DNA from: Streptomyces jeddahensis
Lineage (GTDB): Bacteria > Actinomycetota > Actinomycetes > Streptomycetales > Streptomycetaceae
Assembly: GCF_001642995.1 (NCBI RefSeq)
Contig: NZ_LOHS01000076.1
Coordinates: forward strand, 1-64,000
Reading direction: 5' to 3'
Length of the DNA: 64,000 nt
Shown here piece by piece: positions 56,903 to 64,000 of the stretch (positions are counted from its first letter, which is position 1; each line of letters begins with the position of its first letter). The notes under the pieces were generated by a model. The model saw nothing but the letters and a program-made list of their open reading frames with translations. It had not been told where the DNA came from and ran no database searches. Both the position numbers and the translations under genes were made by a program.

Positions 56903-57805
56903 CTACTCCTCCTCCGTCGCCTCCGGCTCGTCGTGTCGTCTGCCCAGGTAGGCGTCCACGACGGCCGGGTTGCGGCCGATCGTGTGCGGTGGGCCCTCGG
57001 CCACCAGGCGGCCGTCGGCCATGACGGCGACCCAGTCGCTGATGCCCATCACCACGTCCATGTCGTGCTCGACGAAGCAGACGGTCAGCCCCTCGTCGCG
57101 CAGCTCGGTGATGTGGCCGAGCAGCGACTGGGTCAGTGCGGGATTCACCCCGGCCACCGGCTCGTCGAGCAGCACCATGACCGGCCGGGCCATGAGCGCG
57201 CGGGCCAGTTCGAGGAGTTTGCGCTGTCCGCCGGAGAGCGTGCCCGCGTGGTCGTCGCGCAGCGGCCCGAGCCGGAACCGCTCCAGCATCTCGTCGGCGC
57301 GCTCCTCGATCTGCCGTTCCTGGCCGCGCCACAGCGGCGGCAGCAGCGCGGGCAGCAGCCGCTCGCCGCGCTGCCCGGTGGCCGCGAGCTTCAGGTTCTC
57401 CAGGACGGTGAGCCGGGCCAGGGTCCGGGTGAGCTGGAACGTACGGACGAGTCCGCGCCGCGCCACCCGGTGTGCGGGGCGGCCGGTGAGCGGGTGTCCG
57501 TCGAACCACCAGCGGCCGCCGGCGGCCCGGTCGAAGCCGCTCACCACGTTGAACAGCGTCGTCTTGCCCGCGCCGTTGGGCCCGATCAGCGCCGTGATGG
57601 TGCCCCGCTGCACCTCCAGGTGGCCGACCCGTACGGCGGTGATGCCGCCGAAGCTGCGGGTGACCTGGTCCATGACGAGCAGCGGGTCGGGCTTGCGCAC
57701 GCCGGGCTCGGGCGCGACCCCGGCAAGGCGGCCGGTGGCTGCGGTACCGCCAGGACCGGCCGCAGTGCCCGGGGTGCGCCCCGAGGACGCCTGGTCAGCG
57801 GCCAC
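56903..57805 (-). CDS. livG: ABC transporter ATP-binding protein LivG
   Basis: A 300-residue ATPase. After a Gly/Ala/Pro-rich N-terminal extension (1-40) it has Walker A GPNGAGKTT (about 74-82), the LivG-type GLVRTFQLTRTLARLTVLEN Q-loop region, signature LSGGQRKLLELARAL, Walker B VMVLLDEPVAGVNP and switch His in CFVEHDMDVVM. The start overlaps livM by 11 bases. The N-terminal extension is unusual for the family and may not be conserved. Confidence 0.9.
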   Translation of the reverse strand: MAADQASSGRTPGTAAGPGGTAATGRLAGVAPEPGVRKPDPLLVMDQVTRSFGGITAVRVGHLEVQRGTITALIGPNGAGKTTLFNVVSGFDRAAGGRWWFDGHPLTGRPAHRVARRGLVRTFQLTRTLARLTVLENLKLAATGQRGERLLPALLPPLWRGQERQIEERADEMLERFRLGPLRDDHAGTLSGGQRKLLELARALMARPVMVLLDEPVAGVNPALTQSLLGHITELRDEGLTVCFVEHDMDVVMGISDWVAVMADGRLVAEGPPHTIGRNPAVVDAYLGRRHDEPEATEEE

Positions 57806-58787
57806 TGAGCAGCATCTCCTTCCGGCTGCCGAGGATGCCCTGCGGCCGGAACGTGACCAGCAGGATCAGGGCCAGCCCGACCAGCGCGAAGCGCACGGCA
57901 CCGACCTCCGACGTGCTGATCAGCTCCGGCGACACGTACCCGGCGTCGATGGCCTGCCGCAGCGCGCTGTCCAGGAACGTGAGCACGAACCAGAAGAGGA
58001 CCGAGCCGACGACCGGGCCCAGGATCCGCCCGGCGCCGCCGAGGACGAGCAGGGTGTAGAGGAAGAAGGTGACGGCCGGGTCGAAGCTGTCCGGGTTCAC
58101 CGACTGCACCTGGATGGCCTGGAGCATGCCGGCGGCGGCACCGATCACGCCGCCGATGACCAGGCTCTGCATCTTGCAGGCGTAGACGTTCTTGCCGAGG
58201 CTGCGCGCGGCGGTCTCGTCCTCGCGGATCGCGCGGACGACCCGGCCCCACGGGCTGCGGACCAGCAGGGCGAGCAGCACTCCGGTCACCGCGACCAGGG
58301 TCCAGCCGACGGTCAGCACCCACAGATCGCGGGCGCTGAAGCGCACCAGCCACACCCCGTACGTACCGCGCGGGATCGGGCTGAGGGCGTAGAACTCGTT
58401 CGCGAACCGCTGCAGTCCGAACACGCCGCCCGTGACGGGCTCGGCCCAGCTGGACCGGTAGAACAGCCGCAGCGTCTCCCCCGCCGCGATCGTGGTGATC
58501 GCGAGATAGTCGGCGCGCAGCCGCAGCGTGGGCAGGCCGAGCAGCAAGGCCAGTACGACGGCGGAGGCGAGACCGGCCAGGATGCCAAGCCACAGAGGGC
58601 CGCCCCAGGTCGCCACCGTGACCGCGAGCCCGTAGCCGCCGACCAGCATGAAGCCGACCTGCCCGAAGTTCAGCAGCCCGGTGTAGCCGAAATGCAGGTT
58701 CAGGCCCATCGCGGCCAGCGCGTAGACGGCGGCGATCGGGCCGATGCCGGAACGCAGGGCGTCGGAGACGATGACCGAGATGTCCAT
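57795..58787 (-). CDS. livM: ABC transporter permease LivM
   Basis: A 330-residue membrane protein with about nine hydrophobic segments. The family marker GLNLHFGYTGLLNFGQVGFM is near the N-terminus, and the cytoplasmic EAA-like loop is RAIREDETAARSLGKNVYAC. The C-terminus ends in LILLVTFRPQGILGSRKE, typical of LivM. ATG 58787 lies 20 bases after the livH stop. Confidence 0.9.
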   Translation of the reverse strand: MDISVIVSDALRSGIGPIAAVYALAAMGLNLHFGYTGLLNFGQVGFMLVGGYGLAVTVATWGGPLWLGILAGLASAVVLALLLGLPTLRLRADYLAITTIAAGETLRLFYRSSWAEPVTGGVFGLQRFANEFYALSPIPRGTYGVWLVRFSARDLWVLTVGWTLVAVTGVLLALLVRSPWGRVVRAIREDETAARSLGKNVYACKMQSLVIGGVIGAAAGMLQAIQVQSVNPDSFDPAVTFFLYTLLVLGGAGRILGPVVGSVLFWFVLTFLDSALRQAIDAGYVSPELISTSEVGAVRFALVGLALILLVTFRPQGILGSRKEMLLSGR

Positions 58788-58807
58788 GGCGCACTCCCCT
58801 GCCGCCC

Positions 58808-59812
58808 TCAGCCGACGCGTTCCGCGCGGCCGAGGATGCCCTGCGGCCGCACCAGCAGGACGACGATGAGCACGAGCAGCGCCCACGCGTACTGCAGGTC
58901 GACCGGGAACCACAGCGTGGACATCTGCGCGACGACGCCGATGACGAGGCTGCCCGCCATCGCGCCGTAGGCGGAACCGAGCCCGCCCAGGATGATCCCG
59001 GCGAACATCATCAGCAGCAGCTTGAAGCCCATGTCCCAGGTGACGGTCTCGACCAGACCGAAGAAGACCCCGCCGAGCGCGGCGAGACCGCCGCCGAGCA
59101 TCCACACGAACAGCACCACCCGCCGCACGTCGATGCCCGACGCCTCCGCCAGGTCCCGGTTGGCGGAGACGGCGCGGACGGCCGTGCCGGTCCGCGTCCG
59201 CTGCAGCAGCACGGCGACGCCGAGCAGGACGAGCACCGCCAGCACGGTGACGGTGAGGTCCCGCGGGGTGATGCCGACCGGCCCGAGGCCGATGGCGCTC
59301 TGGATGTCGTACTGGGCGTAGGAGCCGGGCCGGGTTCCATACAGCACGAGCACGATGTGCCGCAGCAGCAGCGACAGCCCGATCGTGACGATGAACAGGT
59401 TGATCAGGCCGGTGCCGCGCGCCCGCAGCGGCCGCCAGACGCCGCGGTCGACGGCCGCGCCCAGCAGCGCCCCGAGGGCGACCGCGGCGACGGCGGCGGG
59501 GATCAGATGCCAGCCGGGACCGGCAGGCGACGCGTTGAGGAAGAACGCGAACGTGGCGCCGACGGTCACGAATTCGCCGTGCGCGAAGTTGATCAGGTGG
59601 ATCGTGCCGAAGACGAGCGAGAGGCCGACCGCGGTGATCGCGATGATGACGCCGAACTGGATGCCGTCGACCAGCGCCTGCAGCGCGCGCCCGCCGAACG
59701 CGGGACCAACGGGACCGCGCGGAGCGTCCTCGCCCCGCGCCCGCGCGGTGACCGCGGGCAGCATCACGAGACCCAGGGCGAGCGCCGCTGTGAACACCCG
59801 CTGACAGCGCAC
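58808..59812 (-). CDS. livH: ABC transporter permease LivH
   Basis: A 334-residue membrane protein. Family marker GLSLVFGTIHLINFAHGEFV and cytoplasmic loop AVSANRDLAEASGIDVRRVV. An extra N-terminal hydrophobic, signal-like segment (RVFTAALALGLVMLPAVTAR) precedes the conserved part. GTG 59812 includes it; starting further upstream would add Arg/Pro-rich sequence from a repetitive leader and is unlikely. First gene of the leftward livHMGF message. Confidence 0.88.
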   Translation of the reverse strand: MRCQRVFTAALALGLVMLPAVTARARGEDAPRGPVGPAFGGRALQALVDGIQFGVIIAITAVGLSLVFGTIHLINFAHGEFVTVGATFAFFLNASPAGPGWHLIPAAVAAVALGALLGAAVDRGVWRPLRARGTGLINLFIVTIGLSLLLRHIVLVLYGTRPGSYAQYDIQSAIGLGPVGITPRDLTVTVLAVLVLLGVAVLLQRTRTGTAVRAVSANRDLAEASGIDVRRVVLFVWMLGGGLAALGGVFFGLVETVTWDMGFKLLLMMFAGIILGGLGSAYGAMAGSLVIGVVAQMSTLWFPVDLQYAWALLVLIVVLLVRPQGILGRAERVG

Positions 59813-60127
59813 GACAGTTCCGAGAGTTCCGGGGTTCCGGGGTTTCCGGGTTTCCGAGGTCCGGATGACCAGGCTCCGGTCGTCCTTGGTCCGGGCGTCC
59901 GGGCGTCCGGTCGTCCAGGGCGTTCGCGGAGTTCCGTTCCGCGAACGGCCTCTGTCACTCAGTGTAAGCGCGACTTCGGGCGGTGGCGCGGCCGCGGAAG
60001 CGGCGCTGAGCGGGGGCGTTGACATGTCTGTAACAGATCCGGCATCAGGGTGAAAGATGCCGCCTTTTCCCTGTACGTCATCCCGCACCCGTAAGGAGCG
60101 ATTCCGCTCAGCAAGGAGAAAGCGACG
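59813..60127. promoter_or_regulatory. livH/permease divergent region with repeats and an inverted repeat
   Basis: GTTCGCGGA (59922-59930) and TCCGCGAAC (59938-59946) form a 9-bp inverted repeat with a 7-base loop, a candidate operator. To its left are short tandem repeats of (G)GTTTCCGG and GGGCGTCC type (59818-59915). Promoters for livH and the NCS1 permease must both lie here. No gene. Confidence 0.55.
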
Positions 60128-61675
60128 ATGGCGGCGACGGAGAACACGGCCTCGGCCCCACCCCCAACGGACTACTCACCACGGCTCTACAACGACGACC
60201 TCGCTCCGGCCACCGAGCGGAAGTGGGGCGCGTTCAGCATCTTCAACGTCTGGACCTCGGACGTGCACAGCCTGTACGGCTACTTCCTGGCCGCCAGCCT
60301 GTTCCTCGTCGCCGGCAACACCGTCAAGTTCCTCATCGGCATCGGTATCGGCTCGCTCGTCATCTACTGGCTGATGACGCTGATAGGCAAGGCGGGCGTC
60401 CGCACCGGTGTGCCGTACCCGGTCCTGGCGCGGGCGTCCTTCGGCACCTTCGGCGCCAACGTCCCGGCGCTGGTGCGGGCGGTCGTCGCCACCTTCTGGT
60501 ACGGGGCGCAGACCAGCGCGGCGGCCGGCGCGATCGTCGCGTTCCTCATCCGCTACGACGGCCCGAAGCACTTCCACGAGACGACCCGTCTCTTCGACCA
60601 CAGCGGGCTCGAGGTGGTGTGCTACCTCGGTGTCTGGGCCGCCCAGCTGCTGATCATCAGCAAGGGGATGGAGACCGTCCGCCGGTTCCAGGACTTCGCC
60701 GGGCCCGCCGTGTGGCTCATGATGCTGATCCTCGCCGTCGGGCTCTCGGTGCAGGCCGGTGTGCTGTCCTTCTCGGTCGACATGCCCGCCGGCGACCTCG
60801 CCGCGCTCGCCAAGAGCGCGACGGGCCTGAGCGTCACGCCGGGCTCAGTGGCGGCGATCGCGGCGATCGCCGCCACATGGATCACCTACTTCGCGGCCCT
60901 GTTCCTCAATTTCGGGGACTTCGCGCGGTTCACACCGAGCGAGAAGGTGCTGCGCAAGGGCAACATCTGGGGCCTGCCCGTCAACCTCATCCTCTTCTCG
61001 TTCGTCGCCGCCCTGACGACGGCCGCGGCCAGCAAGGTGTACGGCGAGGTGATCCTCGAACCCGCGAAGATCTCTGCCAAGTTCGACAGCGCCTTCCTGG
61101 TCCTGCTCGCCGCCCTGACCTTCGCGGTCGCAACGCTCGGCATCAACGTCGTGGCCAACTTCGTCAGCCCGGCCTTCGACTTCGCCAACGTCGCGCCCCG
61201 CTACGTCGACTTCCGGCGCGGCGGCCTCATCGCCGCGGTCATCGCGCTCCTGCTGTACCCGCTCCACCCCTGGGACAACGCGCCGAGCTTCGTCAACGCC
61301 ATCGGCTCGACCATGGGCCCGCTCTTCGGCGTGATCGTCGTGGACTACTACCTGGTCCGCAGGGCCCAGCTGAACGTCCCGGCGCTCTACCAGGAGCACG
61401 GCGAGTTCCGCTTCCAGGGCGGCTGGAACATCCGCGCCTTCGCCGCGGCCGCCGTCGGCGCGGTCTTCGCCAGCATCCTCCCGGTCTACGGCCCGTCGGG
61501 CTACGCCGATGCCCTGGGCCCGTACTCCTGGTTCATCGGCGTCATCGTCTCCGGCCTGCTCTACTTCGCCCTGTGCGGCGCGAAGAGCCGCATCGTGGGG
61601 ACGGGGAGCGAGGCCGCGGCCAAGGCGGAGGAGGAGCCGGGGGCGGCGCCCGAACCCGAGCCGGAGACCGCCTGA
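60128..61675 (+). CDS. NCS1-family nucleobase/cytosine permease
   Basis: A 515-residue, 12-helix transporter of the nucleobase:cation symporter-1 family. The N-terminal helix entry is FSIFNVWTSDVHSLYGYFLA, in the place where NCS1 permeases have N-x-W. Later blocks PYPVLARASFGTFGANVPAL and GPLFGVIVVDYYLVRRAQLN are family hallmarks. The substrate may be a hydantoin, allantoin, uracil or cytosine. The C-terminus is acidic and Pro/Ala-rich. AAGGAG precedes ATG 60128. Divergent from the liv genes, with which it may share nitrogen-related control. Confidence 0.88.
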   Translation: MAATENTASAPPPTDYSPRLYNDDLAPATERKWGAFSIFNVWTSDVHSLYGYFLAASLFLVAGNTVKFLIGIGIGSLVIYWLMTLIGKAGVRTGVPYPVLARASFGTFGANVPALVRAVVATFWYGAQTSAAAGAIVAFLIRYDGPKHFHETTRLFDHSGLEVVCYLGVWAAQLLIISKGMETVRRFQDFAGPAVWLMMLILAVGLSVQAGVLSFSVDMPAGDLAALAKSATGLSVTPGSVAAIAAIAATWITYFAALFLNFGDFARFTPSEKVLRKGNIWGLPVNLILFSFVAALTTAAASKVYGEVILEPAKISAKFDSAFLVLLAALTFAVATLGINVVANFVSPAFDFANVAPRYVDFRRGGLIAAVIALLLYPLHPWDNAPSFVNAIGSTMGPLFGVIVVDYYLVRRAQLNVPALYQEHGEFRFQGGWNIRAFAAAAVGAVFASILPVYGPSGYADALGPYSWFIGVIVSGLLYFALCGAKSRIVGTGSEAAAKAEEEPGAAPEPEPETA

Positions 61676-62027
61676 CCCGGCGTCGGACGACGGCCCGCGA
61701 TGGCGGTCGTCGCCCCGGCATGACAGTTCCCGTGCTCAGCCCGGTCAGCCGGCCGGGCTGAGCGCGATCGTCCAGCGCACGTGGCCACCAGGGCTACGGA
61801 GCCGCCGACGCCCCGGTCCGCCCGGCTGCCCGGCAGGAGCGGCTGTGGTGGGGGCCGGGCCCGGATTTCCGTACCACGTCCCGAGGACCTTGCGGTAGCC
61901 CGATCGAGCGAAACCCCCACAAGCGCCGAAACCGCAGGCGCCTCGCGGATCATCATCGGAAGTCAGCGGGTCCACATTCGTGACCGCCTGCCCGCCGACC
62001 GACCCCCACCTGCCGCGGGAGGCACCG
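61676..62027. other. Gap between the NCS1 permease and XRE regulator
   Basis: Holds the terminator at 61734-61763 and, further right, the presumed promoter of the regulator. No gene with reasonable codon use was found. Confidence 0.5.
61734..61763 (+). terminator. Hairpin terminator after the NCS1 permease
   Basis: GCTCAGCCCGG (61734-61744) pairs perfectly with CCGGGCTGAGC (61753-61763); loop of 8 bases. It is 58 bases after the stop codon. Confidence 0.8.
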
Positions 62028-62879
62028 ATGCAGCAGAGCGATGACGTACGCCGCCGCAACCTCAGCCGCCTGTTGATCAAGCAGCGGTCCCTGCTCACGC
62101 CTCAGGACGTCGGGCTGCCGCAGCAGACGCGTCATCACAGAGGGCTCGAGCAGGAGCAGGTGGCGTTCCTGTCGGGGACCACCCTCCGCTGGTACAGCGC
62201 GCTGGAGAACGGCGAGCTCAGCGAGGTCGACCCCGGCCTGCTCTCCGACGTCGCGACCGCCCTGCGCCTCAGTCCCGAGCAGCGCACCGATCTGTTCTGC
62301 CTGGCCGCCCGCGTCGTCCCTCCGAGCCTCAGCCACCGCAGGCCGGTGCCGGACCCGTGCCACCTCGCCGCCCTCGAGGCCGCCGAACCCAACCCGGCGA
62401 TCCTCACCGACCACGCCTGGAACGTGCTGGCCGCCAACGATGCCGTGGCCGACTGGTTCGAGGACCCGGGCACGATCGAGCCGCACGACCGCAACGCCGT
62501 GCTCTGGCTGTTCACCGGCACGGCCGCAGCCCGCATCGCGGACATCGCCGACGCCCGCCGTCTCGCCATCGCCCGGCTGCAGATCGTCTACACCATGTGC
62601 CGCGGTGAAGCCGCGCTGGACGCCCTCGTCTCCCGCATCAAGGAGCACCCGGTCGCGGAACCGCTCTGGCGCGACGAAAGGGCCAGCCTGGGCCCGGGTT
62701 TCTCGCTGCGCAGAGTCCGCCACCCCCAGCACGGGGAGAGCCCGGCCCTCATCACCTCGACGGATCTGCCGGGCGGCCTGCGGCTCATCGTCTGCCTGCC
62801 GCGGCACCTTCCGCGGCACCTTCCGCGCCCCACGACCGCTGCCGCCGGCGTCTCCGCCCCCCTCGACGCCGGGATCTGA
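62028..62879 (+). CDS. XRE-family regulator with MmyB-like ligand domain
   Basis: A 283-residue protein. HTH at residues 10-85 (RRRNLSRLLIKQRSLLTPQD, FLSGTTLRWYSALENGEL). From residue 110 it has the PAS-like MmyB domain (NPAILTDHAWNVLAANDAVA, DWFEDPG), found in many Streptomyces regulators of secondary metabolism and redox genes. ATG 62028 is preceded by GGGAGG. A short repeat RHLPRHLPR occurs near the C-terminus. Target unknown. Confidence 0.83.
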   Translation: MQQSDDVRRRNLSRLLIKQRSLLTPQDVGLPQQTRHHRGLEQEQVAFLSGTTLRWYSALENGELSEVDPGLLSDVATALRLSPEQRTDLFCLAARVVPPSLSHRRPVPDPCHLAALEAAEPNPAILTDHAWNVLAANDAVADWFEDPGTIEPHDRNAVLWLFTGTAAARIADIADARRLAIARLQIVYTMCRGEAALDALVSRIKEHPVAEPLWRDERASLGPGFSLRRVRHPQHGESPALITSTDLPGGLRLIVCLPRHLPRHLPRPTTAAAGVSAPLDAGI

Positions 62880-62894
62880 GGACCGGACGAGTCC

Positions 62895-62955
62895 GACGCC
62901 GTGACGCAGACACCGTGACGCAGACGCCGTTTGCGCAGAGCTGACGCCGTGACGT
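62895..62955. repeat. 14-bp tandem repeats after the XRE gene
   Basis: GACGCCGTGACGCA at 62895 is followed at 14-bp period by GACACCGTGACGCA, then GACGCCGTTTGCGCA and, after a short break, GACGCCGTGACG. They lie just beyond the XRE stop. No function is evident. Confidence 0.65.
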
Positions 62956-63085
62956 CTCCGGCGGCCGGTGAACCGTATCGGCGACCGGCACGTACTGGAG
63001 GCGGGTCATACTCCCGTGGCCCCGCGCGGGCGACGCCGTGCCGGACGACGGATGACGGACGACGGATCAGGCTTGGGGGCCGGGG

Positions 63086-64000
63086 ATGAGGCACGTACGG
63101 CAGAGGACCCACCGACTGGTGCGGCTGGCGGCCGCCTGCGGGCTGGTCTGCGGTGCGGTGATGGTGTCGACCGCCATGGCGAGCGAGAGCTCCGGGCGGA
63201 CGACGGCCGCCCCGGCCGGTGACTCCGCGGCCTCGAACCCGCCCGACGCCTCGGCGCTGGGCGCGCGTATGGTCACGCGGCTCGGTACGTCCCGTACCGC
63301 GGGCAGTTGGATCGGTTCCGACGGGCGGCCGGTCGTGGCGGTGACCGACGCGGAGGCGGCGGCCGAGGTGCAGCGGGCGGGGGCGCGCGCCAAGGTCGTG
63401 GCCCACAGCATGGACCGGCTCCGCCAGGCGACCGAGACGCTGGGCGCGGCGCCCCGGGTGCCCGGCTCCGCGTGGGCCCTCGACTACGCGTCCAACAAGG
63501 TCGTGGTGCACGCGGACAGCACCGTCTCGGCGGCCGACTGGTCACGGCTCTCCGGGATCGCGCGGGGCATCGGCGGCTACGTGGAGATGGAACGGACCGG
63601 CGGCGCCTTCACCACCAGGGTGAACGGCGCCGCCCCGATCTTCGCGGGCAACGGCCGCTGCTCCGCCGGCTTCAACGTGACCGATGGCCGGGGCGACTTC
63701 GTCCTCACGGCCGGGCACTGCGGACCGGTGGGCACCACCTGGTTCCAGGACGGCCAGGGCACCGCGCAGCTCGGCACCACTGTGGCCGGCTCCTTTCCCG
63801 GCAGCGACTTCTCGCTCGTGCGGTACGAGAACGCCGGGAGCGGCACCCGCGGCGGGCCCGGCGTCGTGGACATCGGCGGCGGCCGGGCGGTACGCATCGT
63901 CGGCGCGGCCGATCCGGTCGTCGGCCAGCAGGTGTTCCGCAGCGGCAGCACGACCGGTCTGCACTCCGGGAGGGTGACCGCGGTGAACGCGACGGTGAAC
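63086..64000 (+). CDS. Secreted S1-family (streptogrisin-like) serine protease, partial
   Basis: The frame is open to the window end (305 codons). A signal peptide (LVRLAAACGLVCGAVMVSTA, cleavage near AMA) precedes a pro-region of about 150 residues resembling the alpha-lytic/streptogrisin pro-domain (EAAAEVQRAGARAKVVAHSM, ASNKVVVHADSTVSAADWSR). The mature part starts near residue 180 with CSAGFNVTDGRGDFVLTAGHC, which contains the catalytic His; catalytic Asp is in GSDFSLVRY. The GDSGG serine motif should lie just beyond base 64000. ATG 63086 has a GGGG ribosome site. Confidence 0.85.
   Translation, partial: MRHVRQRTHRLVRLAAACGLVCGAVMVSTAMASESSGRTTAAPAGDSAASNPPDASALGARMVTRLGTSRTAGSWIGSDGRPVVAVTDAEAAAEVQRAGARAKVVAHSMDRLRQATETLGAAPRVPGSAWALDYASNKVVVHADSTVSAADWSRLSGIARGIGGYVEMERTGGAFTTRVNGAAPIFAGNGRCSAGFNVTDGRGDFVLTAGHCGPVGTTWFQDGQGTAQLGTTVAGSFPGSDFSLVRYENAGSGTRGGPGVVDIGGGRAVRIVGAADPVVGQQVFRSGSTTGLHSGRVTAVNATVN

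Noticed and set aside
1..64000. CRISPR arrays or polyketide/non-ribosomal peptide megasynthase genes
   Set aside because: No direct-repeat/spacer array of the right period and no ketosynthase, adenylation or carrier-domain motifs were seen; tandem repeats found are contiguous without spacers.

Overview
The window is high-GC actinobacterial DNA and almost certainly Streptomyces. Coding sequences use G/C at third positions, GTG starts and four-base ATGA/GTGA couplings are frequent, and family content is typical of the genus (NrtL, ribosomal protein bL37, SpoIIE-type PP2C phosphatase, SCO3933- and SCO4226-family proteins, a streptogrisin-like protease). Both ends cut a gene: nrtL at the left and a secreted S1 protease at the right.

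Bases 1-1780 are chromosome: nrtL (partial), a stand-alone response regulator and tRNA-Arg(CCG). An actinomycete integrative and conjugative element (AICE, pSAM2 type) is inserted in the tRNA. A 43-bp 3' segment of the tRNA (1737-1779) is repeated exactly at 20960-21002, giving an element of about 19.2 kb. It carries a leftward block traB-spd-rep-xis-int with tight translational coupling, a promoter with two palindromic operators around its -10 box, an XRE/TPR regulator with a TTA codon, a GntR-NUDIX fusion that looks like a merged KorSA-like repressor and Pif-like immunity factor, and a NERD protein. Its cargo is a four-gene type I restriction-modification operon (hsdM, an unusual zinc-ribbon protein, hsdS, hsdR).

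Bases 21003-28295 are a patchwork of accessory DNA. It includes a GNAT acetyltransferase enclosed by IS-like inverted repeats without a transposase, a NUDIX hydrolase, a truncated membrane protein, two IS5-family elements, and a divergent oxidoreductase/LysR pair. It ends at the 3' fragment of a second tRNA, Arg(UCU), whose anticodon adjoins an IS. I read this as the right scar of another tRNA-targeting element.

From 28.3 kb on, the sequence is chromosomal in character. It contains a GYD protein, bL37, a Tat-exported GH11 xylanase with a CebR-like box nearby, a nickel-binding-type protein, a GNAT, a large PAS/GAF/PP2C sensor phosphatase and a serine hydrolase. At 36.4-44.3 kb lies an aromatic-acid catabolic operon (AAHS transporter, salicylyl-CoA 5-hydroxylase-type monooxygenase, NDP-forming CoA ligase, aryl-AMP ligase) divergent from a PaaX-type regulator, with an identically spaced repeat at the two places where an operator would be expected. 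Then come a cell-wall-anchored alginate-lyase-like protein, a PucR-type regulator, an esterase, a divergent flavin monooxygenase/P450 pair, a surface-glycan group (pyruvyl transferase plus two tandem GT2s), a branched-chain amino acid-type ABC transporter (livK facing livHMGF), an NCS1 permease, an XRE regulator and the protease.

Coordinates of starts were chosen by Shine-Dalgarno spacing and overlap. Functions are read from motifs and family resemblance only; no database search was possible.
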